Assembly: GCF_012985465.1 (NCBI RefSeq)
Contig: NZ_JAAQWN010000002.1
Span: 186,001-250,000 of the forward strand
Source of the DNA: Pseudomonas sp. WS 5079
GTDB lineage: Bacteria; Pseudomonadota; Gammaproteobacteria; Pseudomonadales; Pseudomonadaceae
Length of the DNA stretch: 64,000 nt
Direction of reading: 5' to 3'
Shown here: in pieces, positions 17,790 to 25,034 of the stretch
Layout: the number at the start of each line of letters is the position of its first letter
Position numbering within the stretch: position 1 is the first letter of the stretch
Notes under the pieces: model-generated
Seen by the model: the letters and a program-made list of their open reading frames with translations, nothing else
Told to the model about the DNA's origin: nothing
Databases searched by the model: none
Translations under genes and position numbers: made by a program

Positions 17790-20700
17790 ATGGCGTTTAC
17801 CGATACGTTTATCCGCCGCCCGGTGCTGGCCATGGTGGTCAGCCTGCTGATCGTGCTCCTGGGTTTCCAGGCCTACAGCAAACTGCCGCTGCGCCAATAC
17901 CCGTCCATGGAAAATGCCCTGATCACGGTGACTACCGCTTACCCCGGGGCCAATGCCGAGACGATCCAGGGCTACATCACCCAACCGCTGCAGCAAAGCC
18001 TGGCGAGCGCCGAAGGCATCGACTACATGACCTCGGTCAGTCGCCAGAACTTCTCGGTGATTTCCATCTATGCGCGGATCGGCGCCAACAGCGACCGGCT
18101 GTTTACCGAACTGCTGGCCAAGGCCAACGAGGTCAAGAACAAGCTGCCCCAGGACGCCGAAGACCCGGTGTTGAGCAAGGAGGCCGCGGATGCCTCGGCG
18201 CTGATGTACATCAGCTTCTCCAGCCAGCAACTGAGCAACCCGCAGATCACCGATTACCTGTCGCGGGTGATCCAGCCCAAGCTGGCGACCCTGCCTGGCA
18301 TGGCCGAAGCCGAGATCCTCGGCAACCAGGTATTTGCCATGCGCCTGTGGCTGGACCCGATCAAGCTCGCCGGCTTTGGCCTGAGCGCCAGCGACGTCAC
18401 CAATGCCGTGCGCAACTACAACTTCCTCTCCGCCGCCGGCGAAGTGAAGGGTGAGTATGTGGTCACCAGCATCAACGCCAATACCGACCTGAAGACCGCC
18501 GAAGCCTTCGCCGCCATCACCGTCAAGACCGATGGCGACAGCCGGGTGCTGCTCGGCGACGTGGCGCGGGTGGAAATGGGCGCGGAAAACTACAACGCCA
18601 TCAGCTCCTTTGGCGGCACGCCCTCGGTGTACATCGGCATCAAGGCCACGCCCAGCGCCAACCCGCTGGATGTGATCAAGGAAGTGCGCAAACTGATGCC
18701 GGAGCTGGAATCCCAGTTGCCGCCCAACCTCAAGGCAGAAATCGCCTACGACGCCACGCTGTTTATCCAGGCCTCCATCAACGAGGTGGTCAAGACCTTG
18801 TTTGAAGCGGTGTTGATCGTGATCGTCGTGGTGTTCCTGTTTCTCGGGGCGCTGCGCTCGGTGGTGATCCCGGTGGTGACCATCCCGCTGTCGATGATTG
18901 GCGTGCTGTTTTTCATGCAATTGATGGGCTACTCCATCAACCTGCTGACGCTGCTGGCGATGGTGCTGGCTATTGGCCTGGTGGTGGATGATGCGATTGT
19001 GGTGGTGGAAAACATCCACCGCCACATAGAAGACGGCAAGACGCCGCTGGACGCCGCGTTGGAAGGCGCGCGGGAGATTGCCGTGCCGGTGGTGTCGATG
19101 ACTATCACCCTGGCGGCGGTGTACGCGCCCATCGGCTTCCTGGAGGGGCTGACCGGGGCGTTGTTCAAGGAGTTCGCCCTGACCCTGGCCGGTGCGGTGG
19201 TGATTTCCGGCATCGTCGCCCTGACCCTGTCGCCGATGATGTGCGCCCTGCTGTTGCGCCACGACGAAAACCCCAGCGGCCTGAGCCACCGCCTGGACCG
19301 CATCTTCGAAGGCCTCAAGCGCCGCTACCAGACAATGCTGCATGGCACCTTGAACACCCGGCCGGTGGTGATTGTGTTTGCCTTGATCGTGCTGTGCCTG
19401 ATCCCGGTGTTCCTCAAGTTCACTCAGTCGCAACTGGCCCCCGACGAAGACCAGGGCATCATCTTCATGATGGCCAGCGCGCCGCAGCCGACCAACCTGG
19501 ACTACCTGAACACCTACACCGACGAGTTCATCGCAATCTTCAAGGACTTCCCGGAGTACTACTCCTCGTTCCAGATCAATGGGTTCAACGGGGTGCAATC
19601 GGGTATCGGCGGCTTCCTGCTCAAGCCGTGGAACGAGCGCGACCGCACGCAAATGCAGATCCTGCCTGAGGTGCAGAAACGCCTGGAGCAGATCCCCGGC
19701 TTGCAGGTGTTCGGCTTCAATTTGCCGTCGCTACCGGGCACCGGTGAAGGCCTGCCCTTCGGTTTTGTGATCAACACCCCCAATGACTACGAGTCGTTGC
19801 TGCAAGTGGCCGCCCGTGTGAAAAAGCGCGCCATGGAGTCGGGCAAGTTCGCCTTCGTGGATATCGATCTGGCGTTCGACAAGCCCGAGGTGGTGGTGGA
19901 CATCGACCGCGCCAAGGCGGCGCAGATGGGGGTGTCGATGCAGGACTTGGGCAGCACCCTGGCGACCTTGCTGGCGGAGGCAGAGATCAACCGGTTCACC
20001 ATTGATGGGCGCAGCTACAAGGTGATCGCCCAGGTGGAACGGGCCTACCGGGACAACCCCGAGTGGCTGAACAATTACTACGTGAAAAACACCCAGGGCG
20101 AACTGCTGCCGCTGTCGACCTTGATCAGCGTCAGCGACCGTGCCCGCCCGCGCCAACTGAACCAGTTCCAGCAACTCAACTCGGCGCTGATCTCGGGCTT
20201 CCCGATTGTCAGCATGGGCGAGGCTATCGACACCGTGCGCCAGATCGCCATCGAAGAAACCCCGGCCGGCTATGCCTTCGACTACAGCGGCGCCTCGCGC
20301 CAGTTCATCCAGGAAGGCAGCGCGTTGTGGATCACCTTTGGCCTGGCGCTGGCGATCATCTTCCTGGTGCTGGCGGCACAGTTCGAGAGCTTCCGTGACC
20401 CGCTGGTGATACTGGTGACGGTGCCGCTGTCGATCTGCGGCGCGTTGATCCCGTTGTTCCTCGGCTGGTCGAGCATGAACATCTACACCCAGGTGGGGTT
20501 GGTGACGTTGATCGGGCTGATCAGCAAGCATGGGATCCTGATCGTCGAGTTTGCCAACCAGTTGCGCAAGGACAAGGGCCTGACACCCCGAGAAGCGGTA
20601 GAAGAAGCCGCGGCGATTCGCCTGCGCCCGGTATTGATGACCACGGCGGCGATGGTGTTTGGCATGGTGCCGTTGATCTTTGCCACGGGGGCCGGGGCGG

Positions 20701-20822
20701 TCAGTCGGTTTGATATCGGAATGGTGATTGCCACGGGGATGTCGGTGGGCACCTTGTTTACTTTGTTTGTATTGCCGTGTGTGTATACGTTGCTGGCCAA
20801 GCGTGATCCCTTGGCTGATTGA
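17790..20822 (+). CDS. RND multidrug efflux transporter, second copy
   Basis: 1010 residues. N-terminus FTDTFIRRPVLAMVVSLLIV, relay acids in AIGLVVDDAIVVVENIHRHI, relay lysine in LISKHGILIVEFANQL. It aligns with the first pump without large gaps; differences concentrate in the periplasmic loops that choose substrates, while the membrane helices are nearly the same. The four genes 12281-20822 are therefore a tandem duplication of an adaptor-pump pair. Some RND systems work with two different pumps as a heterotrimer (MdtBC, MuxBC), but those share one adaptor; here each pump has its own, which favours two parallel systems. Confidence 0.93.
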   Translation: MAFTDTFIRRPVLAMVVSLLIVLLGFQAYSKLPLRQYPSMENALITVTTAYPGANAETIQGYITQPLQQSLASAEGIDYMTSVSRQNFSVISIYARIGANSDRLFTELLAKANEVKNKLPQDAEDPVLSKEAADASALMYISFSSQQLSNPQITDYLSRVIQPKLATLPGMAEAEILGNQVFAMRLWLDPIKLAGFGLSASDVTNAVRNYNFLSAAGEVKGEYVVTSINANTDLKTAEAFAAITVKTDGDSRVLLGDVARVEMGAENYNAISSFGGTPSVYIGIKATPSANPLDVIKEVRKLMPELESQLPPNLKAEIAYDATLFIQASINEVVKTLFEAVLIVIVVVFLFLGALRSVVIPVVTIPLSMIGVLFFMQLMGYSINLLTLLAMVLAIGLVVDDAIVVVENIHRHIEDGKTPLDAALEGAREIAVPVVSMTITLAAVYAPIGFLEGLTGALFKEFALTLAGAVVISGIVALTLSPMMCALLLRHDENPSGLSHRLDRIFEGLKRRYQTMLHGTLNTRPVVIVFALIVLCLIPVFLKFTQSQLAPDEDQGIIFMMASAPQPTNLDYLNTYTDEFIAIFKDFPEYYSSFQINGFNGVQSGIGGFLLKPWNERDRTQMQILPEVQKRLEQIPGLQVFGFNLPSLPGTGEGLPFGFVINTPNDYESLLQVAARVKKRAMESGKFAFVDIDLAFDKPEVVVDIDRAKAAQMGVSMQDLGSTLATLLAEAEINRFTIDGRSYKVIAQVERAYRDNPEWLNNYYVKNTQGELLPLSTLISVSDRARPRQLNQFQQLNSALISGFPIVSMGEAIDTVRQIAIEETPAGYAFDYSGASRQFIQEGSALWITFGLALAIIFLVLAAQFESFRDPLVILVTVPLSICGALIPLFLGWSSMNIYTQVGLVTLIGLISKHGILIVEFANQLRKDKGLTPREAVEEAAAIRLRPVLMTTAAMVFGMVPLIFATGAGAVSRFDIGMVIATGMSVGTLFTLFVLPCVYTLLAKRDPLAD

Positions 20823-20873
20823 GTACCTATCCATGGGCGCGGTAACGGCACTGACCTGATCGTTGACGCCCAC

Positions 20874-20977
20874 TGTAGGAGCCGGCTTGCCGGCGATGGT
20901 CGTTAACGATCACGTTGGATACCTGACATCCCCGAGGTGTTCTTACTGGCGTCATCGCCGGCAAGCCGGCTCCTACA
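20874..20977. repeat. REP pair, TGTAGGAGCCGGCTTGCCGG class
   Basis: TGTAGGAGCCGGCTTGCCGG at the left and its inverse at the right (CCGGCAAGCCGGCTCCTACA) surround about 60 bases. This arm sequence differs from the GTGGGAGCGGG class seen elsewhere in the window. Confidence 0.85.
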
Positions 20978-21016
20978 AGGGATGTAGTTGCGCGCTCGGG
21001 CTCTGCCGTGGTCCAC

Positions 21017-21045
21017 AAAAAAGGCCTCGCTATGCGAGGCCTTTT
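21017..21045. terminator. bidirectional intrinsic terminator
   Basis: AAAAAAGGCCTCGC, loop TAT, GCGAGGCCTTTT: an 11-bp GC-rich stem flanked by A and T runs, between the convergent RND operon and the small secreted gene. It can stop transcription from both sides. Confidence 0.85.
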
Positions 21046-21063
21046 ATCGGGGCGTCAATCTCT

Positions 21064-21291
21064 TCAACTCGCAGGCCTCATGCCTTGGGACATCCCAAAC
21101 ATAAACAGCAAAAGCTGATGATCAGGCTGCGTGACCCCAGCGGTCTTCGCGATCCGTGGCAGCGGGCATTGCCCGCCACTGTGTACCGCGCTGAGGACTT
21201 CTGTACGGGGCTGCTCCCAGGCAGCCAGGGCCAGGGATGCGATGCCCAAGGCCCCCAACAGAAACAAACCTCGTGCTATTTCTAGCTTCAT
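21064..21291 (-). CDS. small secreted protein of unknown function, last gene of warAB
   Basis: 75 residues. The ATG at 21291 overlaps the preceding kinase stop by one base (TAATG), which supports both the start and translational coupling. The N-terminus KLEIARGLFLLGALGIASLALAAWEQP is a classical Sec signal peptide, probably cut after ALAA. The mature part of about 50 residues contains one Cys (GGQCPLPRIAKTAG) and ends with a hydrophobic LLLFMFGMSQGM. I do not recognise a family. Its place suggests a role at the envelope, together with warA and warB. Confidence 0.6.
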   Translation of the reverse strand: MKLEIARGLFLLGALGIASLALAAWEQPRTEVLSAVHSGGQCPLPRIAKTAGVTQPDHQLLLFMFGMSQGMRPAS

Positions 21292-22007
21292 TAGGTTAAA
21301 CCCTTGATAGCGCTGCCAAACGCCGCTTGGTAAAAGTAGCTGAGTTTTTGCCAGTCGGCGGTATTCCACGACGAATGGCGACGCAATTGCTGCATGTCAT
21401 GGGCGGCGGCCCGGCGGGCGGTCAAGCGTTGGCGGCACTTCTCGAGATCCAGCAGCGCCACTTCGACCGTCGCGCCCTCACCCGCCCCGCTGACCCGCAC
21501 AAAAATATGCTTGCTGTACAGGCAGCCATGCTGCCAGCGCCCCTTGTGCATACGCGCCAGGGTCTGCGCCAATTCAGCCAGCAGGCGCTCATGCACCAGC
21601 TCCCCGCATTGCTCGCGACCGCCGGCGGCGTACCAGTTGTCGATTTCCACGAATCCGTCCAATGAAGCCGTCACCAGCAAGGCCTTCCACTGGTGGTCCG
21701 GATCACGACGGGCACCACAGAACACCAGCTCCGGAACACCTACATCGAGCAAGCGCAGGCCCCTGAGCGCATCACGCTCGCGTAGCACCGTAGGCCGCCC
21801 AAAGGGATGCAGCCAGCTGCGGTAGGTATGGCCTGTCTGGCGCTTGCTGTAGAGCAAGCGCCCATTGGTACCGATCACCCGCTGTACGCCGCTTTCGCCA
21901 CCCCGACGTCGATTGGGTTCCTCGACCCACTCGCCCTGCTGCCGCCAGAAATAATCGAACCGCTCCTCAGGAGCTACGTGACTGCCTGCTACGTACTCAA
22001 CCACCAT
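21291..22007 (-). CDS. warB: LPS-core kinase, InaA/WaaP-like (WarB)
   Basis: 238 residues from 22007 (weak GAGG site); an upstream in-frame reading would run into warA. Kinase-like fold: lysine-bearing strand in RLLYSKRQTGHTYRSWLHPFGRPTVLRE, then LAQTLARMHKGRWQHGCLYSKHIFVR as the catalytic loop and EVALLDLEKCRQRL as the metal-binding DLE. The family phosphorylates heptose in the LPS inner core or related lipid substrates. Downstream of colRS in pseudomonads it is called wapQ, inaA or warB. It is 4 bases from warA and overlaps the small secreted gene. Confidence 0.82.
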   Translation of the reverse strand: MVVEYVAGSHVAPEERFDYFWRQQGEWVEEPNRRRGGESGVQRVIGTNGRLLYSKRQTGHTYRSWLHPFGRPTVLRERDALRGLRLLDVGVPELVFCGARRDPDHQWKALLVTASLDGFVEIDNWYAAGGREQCGELVHERLLAELAQTLARMHKGRWQHGCLYSKHIFVRVSGAGEGATVEVALLDLEKCRQRLTARRAAAHDMQQLRRHSSWNTADWQKLSYFYQAAFGSAIKGLT

Positions 22008-22011
22008 CCTG

Positions 22012-22692
22012 CTACCTCTTGCGCAATACGTACACTCGCCACATGGCATACAGCGGTATGAAGTCCAAACACTCCTGGACGCGGAAACCAGCTTGCTCAA
22101 ACTCAGCCTCAACAGTAGCAGCCAGTAACACAAATCGATTTCGGTAACTGTCCTGCTCACTTTTGTTGCGGCGCTGCACTTCCAGGCGCTTGCGTTTCCA
22201 GGCCTTGAAATTGCCATCCACCCACAATGAAACAATCACACTGTCGCGGGTAACTCGTTGAAATTCCTTCAATATCGCCATGCGATGCGCCGGCTCGCCG
22301 ATGTGATGCAACAGGCGCATGCAAAAAATGCTGTCCACGGCGTTATCTGGCAAATCGATATCAAACGCAGATGTCTGCAAGGGTCGTACCTGCTTGACCA
22401 CATCCGCCGGTTGCGCCCCCATGGCGATGTTCAACATGGACTCGGAATTGTCCGCACCGATAATGATCCGGTTGGGCTTTTCGGCCAGCAGCGGCCAGAA
22501 ACGCCCGGCGCCGCACGGCAAGTCCAATACCAGGCCGGGCTCGCCGGCCATCGCCAGCGCACCACGGGCCAATTGTTCGTCGCGTTTGTGGGACAGCCGG
22601 CGCGCCAAAGTGTCCTGGTGCTTGTGCAAATATTGCTGAGCGTGCCGGTCGTCGTACTTTGCGGAAAATTCAAGCTTGATCGGAGTAGCCAT
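22012..22692 (-). CDS. warA: SAM-dependent methyltransferase (WarA)
   Basis: 226 residues; the start at 22692 follows GGAGA by 7 bases. Class I Rossmann methyltransferase: motif I is LVLDLPCGAGRFWPLLAE, motif II RIIIGADNSESML, then DIDLPDNAVDSIFCMRLLHHI. In P. fluorescens and P. aeruginosa this gene follows colRS; WarA was described as a methyltransferase linked to LPS structure and O-antigen regulation. The gap of 187 bases to colS holds a candidate ColR site, so it likely has its own promoter. Confidence 0.85.
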   Translation of the reverse strand: MATPIKLEFSAKYDDRHAQQYLHKHQDTLARRLSHKRDEQLARGALAMAGEPGLVLDLPCGAGRFWPLLAEKPNRIIIGADNSESMLNIAMGAQPADVVKQVRPLQTSAFDIDLPDNAVDSIFCMRLLHHIGEPAHRMAILKEFQRVTRDSVIVSLWVDGNFKAWKRKRLEVQRRNKSEQDSYRNRFVLLAATVEAEFEQAGFRVQECLDFIPLYAMWRVYVLRKR

Positions 22693-22759
22693 CAACGAGT
22701 CTCCTGGACTGATGCCTACAACCTTAAGCAGTCGCACGTCATCCGCAGGTCAACCCTTT

Positions 22760-22766
22760 GTGAAAA
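22760..22766 (-). promoter_or_regulatory. TTTTCAC heptamer, candidate ColR half-site before warA
   Basis: On the minus strand CGTTTTTTTCAC lies about 70 bases upstream of warA. TTTTCAC is the core I recall from the ColR-binding consensus of P. putida. The same heptamer occurs twice more beside colR. Confidence 0.4.
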
Positions 22767-22879
22767 AAACGTCCCGTCTAACCCTAAAGAATTACAAGGT
22801 TTTACAGGGAAAAAGCATGGCAGGAAGCCATCTTCGTCGAAAAGGAAGGAGTCTGCCCCAGGATAGGGGCAGGAAGAGA

Positions 22880-24160
22880 TCAGGATTTGACGTGGCTCAA
22901 TTCAACATGGAAACGGCAGCCGCTAGGCTCCATGGTGCTGAGGCTGACCACCCAGCCCTGGCTTTCGCAGATGCGCTGGACCAGCGACAAACCCAGGCCC
23001 AGGCCATCACCGCGCTTTTCGTTGCCGCGCACAAACGGCTCAAACATGGCCTCGCGCTTGTCTTCGGGAATCCCCACGCCGCTGTCTTCCACCACAAAGC
23101 CGGTGGGTTCCAGGGTCAGGCGGATAAACCCCTGCTCGGTGTAGTGCAGGGCATTACGCAGCAGGTTGCCCATGACCGCATGCAGGAAGGTGGCGTTGTA
23201 GCGGGTATCGAGTGGGTTGCCCGGCTGGTAGAACAACTCGATGCCCTTGCGCTCGATGGGGTCGCGCCAGATCCCCAGCAAGCCCTCCGCGACCTCGGCC
23301 AGGCTGACCTGGGGCGACATCGTGGTGTCATCGTGCTGGGCACGAGCGAGCATCAGGAAGGTCTGTACCAGTTCGCGCATTTCCTCGCAGGCCCGGGCGA
23401 TGCGCTCGACCTGTTTGCGTCCCCGTGAATCAATGGCCGGGTTTTCCAGCAGCAGCTCGCAGGAACTGGCCAGCACCATCAAGGGGGTGCGCAACTCATG
23501 GCTGACATCGCTGGTGAACAGGCGCTCGCGGGTCAGGGCCTGGCGCAAACGGCCAAGGGTCGCATCGAAAGCCACCGCCAACTCGCCTACTTCGTCGGCC
23601 GCGTAGTCCGGGGCCAACGGTGGGGCCAGGCCCAACAACTGGTCACGATGCCGCACTTGGCGCGCCAGGCGTACTACCGGTGCCATCACCTTGCGGGCAA
23701 GGACCCAGCCGAGGAATACCGCCAGCGCCAGGCTGAGGACAAACCCCACCAGCACCACCGCAAACAGCACGCGCTCGCGCTCTTCGAAATCGCTTTGGTC
23801 TTGCAATAGGACATACCGACGGCCATCGACGATTTCGACCATCGCATGGTAGGAAAGCGCATCGCGAAACACTTCGTGAAAGCCGGCGTCCAGGTGCCGC
23901 AAGTCCTTGGGCAGCTGGAAATCCCCACGCCCGCCGCTGAAGTAGAACAACTGGTCCGGCTCGGGGCGGTGACGCCAGTCTTCGACACTGTCCATCAACA
24001 GCAGGCGTTGCAGGTCGCCGCCCAGGCCCGCCGAAATCAGTTTTTCTTCCACCAGGTGCACCGTGGCAACGATGCCCATGGCAAAGGCCCCCGCTACCAG
24101 CGCGCTCATCAGCGCAAAGGCGATGATGATCCGCTGGGCAAGGCTTTGCTTAAACTCCAT
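22880..24160 (-). CDS. colS: sensor histidine kinase ColS
   Basis: 426 residues, start inside the end of colR (11-base overlap), chosen for GAGGG just before it. Two membrane helices (about 11-33 and 132-155) enclose a periplasmic sensor of about 95 residues. Acidic residues Glu38, Asp57, Glu96 and the ExxE pair Glu126/Glu129 sit at the positions reported for Fe3+/Zn2+ sensing in P. putida ColS. A HAMP segment follows, then the H box SDVSHELRTPLMVL (His221), and N, G1 and G2 boxes near the C-terminus (VMGNLLRNALHYT, VEDSGVGIPED, GDGLGLGLSLV). It phosphorylates ColR and acts in membrane homeostasis and metal tolerance. Confidence 0.92.
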   Translation of the reverse strand: MEFKQSLAQRIIIAFALMSALVAGAFAMGIVATVHLVEEKLISAGLGGDLQRLLLMDSVEDWRHRPEPDQLFYFSGGRGDFQLPKDLRHLDAGFHEVFRDALSYHAMVEIVDGRRYVLLQDQSDFEERERVLFAVVLVGFVLSLALAVFLGWVLARKVMAPVVRLARQVRHRDQLLGLAPPLAPDYAADEVGELAVAFDATLGRLRQALTRERLFTSDVSHELRTPLMVLASSCELLLENPAIDSRGRKQVERIARACEEMRELVQTFLMLARAQHDDTTMSPQVSLAEVAEGLLGIWRDPIERKGIELFYQPGNPLDTRYNATFLHAVMGNLLRNALHYTEQGFIRLTLEPTGFVVEDSGVGIPEDKREAMFEPFVRGNEKRGDGLGLGLSLVQRICESQGWVVSLSTMEPSGCRFHVELSHVKS

Positions 24161-24833
24161 CACGGCCCTCGGCCAAGCGATAACCCACGCCATGCACGGT
24201 TTGCAGCAATGGCTTGGCAAATGGCTTGTCGATCACCTGGCGCAGTTGGTGGACGTGGCTGCGCAGGCTGTCGCTGTCCGGGCAGTCATCGCCCCACAGG
24301 GCTTCTTCCAGCACTTCGCGGCGCAGGACGTGAGGGCTTTTCTGCATCAGCACCGCGAGCAATTTCAGGCCGACCGGGTTGAGCTTGAGCAGGCGCCCTT
24401 CGCGGGTCACTTCCAGGGTGTCGAGGTCGTAGGACAAATCGCCGACTTGCAACTCCCGCCGCCCGCCACCCTGGGCCCGGCGCAGCACCGCTTCGATGCG
24501 TGCGGCCAACTCCGACAGGGCAAACGGCTTGAGCAGGTAGTCGTCGGCACCCGACTTGAAGCCTTGCAGGCGGTCGTCCAATTGATCGCGGGCGGTGAGC
24601 ATGATCACCGGCGTATCGCGGCGCGCGTCTTCACGCAGGCGTTTGCACAGGGTGTAGCCATCAATGCCGGGCAGCATGATATCGAGCACGATCAGGTCGT
24701 AATGCTCGGTGGCGGCCAGGTGCAGGCCTGACAAACCGTCCTGCGCACAGTCCACGGTGTAGCCCTTGAGCCCCAGGTAATCCGCCAGGTTGGCCAGAAT
24801 ATCGCGGTTGTCTTCAACCAATAAAATTCGCAT
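24150..24833 (-). CDS. colR: response regulator ColR, OmpR family
   Basis: 227 residues. Receiver domain with acidic pocket EDNRD and phospho-acceptor Asp51 in LIVLDIMLPGIDGY; Lys in YLLKPF; a winged-helix DNA-binding domain from about residue 125 (VGDLSYDLDTLEVTREGRL to YRLAEG). Known ColR targets in pseudomonads include warAB and envelope genes. It is the first gene of colRS and is transcribed away from the sulfatase-type gene across a 201-base gap. Confidence 0.93.
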   Translation of the reverse strand: MRILLVEDNRDILANLADYLGLKGYTVDCAQDGLSGLHLAATEHYDLIVLDIMLPGIDGYTLCKRLREDARRDTPVIMLTARDQLDDRLQGFKSGADDYLLKPFALSELAARIEAVLRRAQGGGRRELQVGDLSYDLDTLEVTREGRLLKLNPVGLKLLAVLMQKSPHVLRREVLEEALWGDDCPDSDSLRSHVHQLRQVIDKPFAKPLLQTVHGVGYRLAEGRDGV

Positions 24834-24959
24834 GGGCAGTGTCTCCGTACGCGGTAACGGCCGTGTTGGCTCGCGCAGCTTAAGGCCAAGCCGGGCTTAC
24901 CGCTAGGCCTGAGGGGCTGACCTATTACTCTTTTCAACTGATTGACTGGTGCAACGAGT

Positions 24960-24966
24960 TTTTCAC
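24960..24966 (+). promoter_or_regulatory. TTTTCAC heptamer in the colR/sulfatase gap
   Basis: ACGAGTTTTTCACTATCGG, 68 bases before the sulfatase-type gene. It is the same heptamer as before warA; a reverse copy is 32 bases further on. Confidence 0.35.
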
Positions 24967-24997
24967 TATCGGTTCACAGCTTGACTACAGTACCAGA

Positions 24998-25004
24998 GTG
25001 AAAA
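24998..25004 (-). promoter_or_regulatory. TTTTCAC heptamer, reverse copy
   Basis: GTGAAAA on the plus strand (GAGTGAAAATCG), facing colR, within the same gap as the forward copy at 24960. Confidence 0.3.
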
Positions 25005-25034
25005 TCGCCCCCCATTGATATAAGGAACTTGGAT

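Noticed and set aside
17775..19652. 625-codon minus-strand frame opposite the second RND pump
   Set aside because: Antisense to a pump with intact motifs; composition (His/Gln/Asp/Arg-rich) is the usual shadow of high-GC coding DNA.
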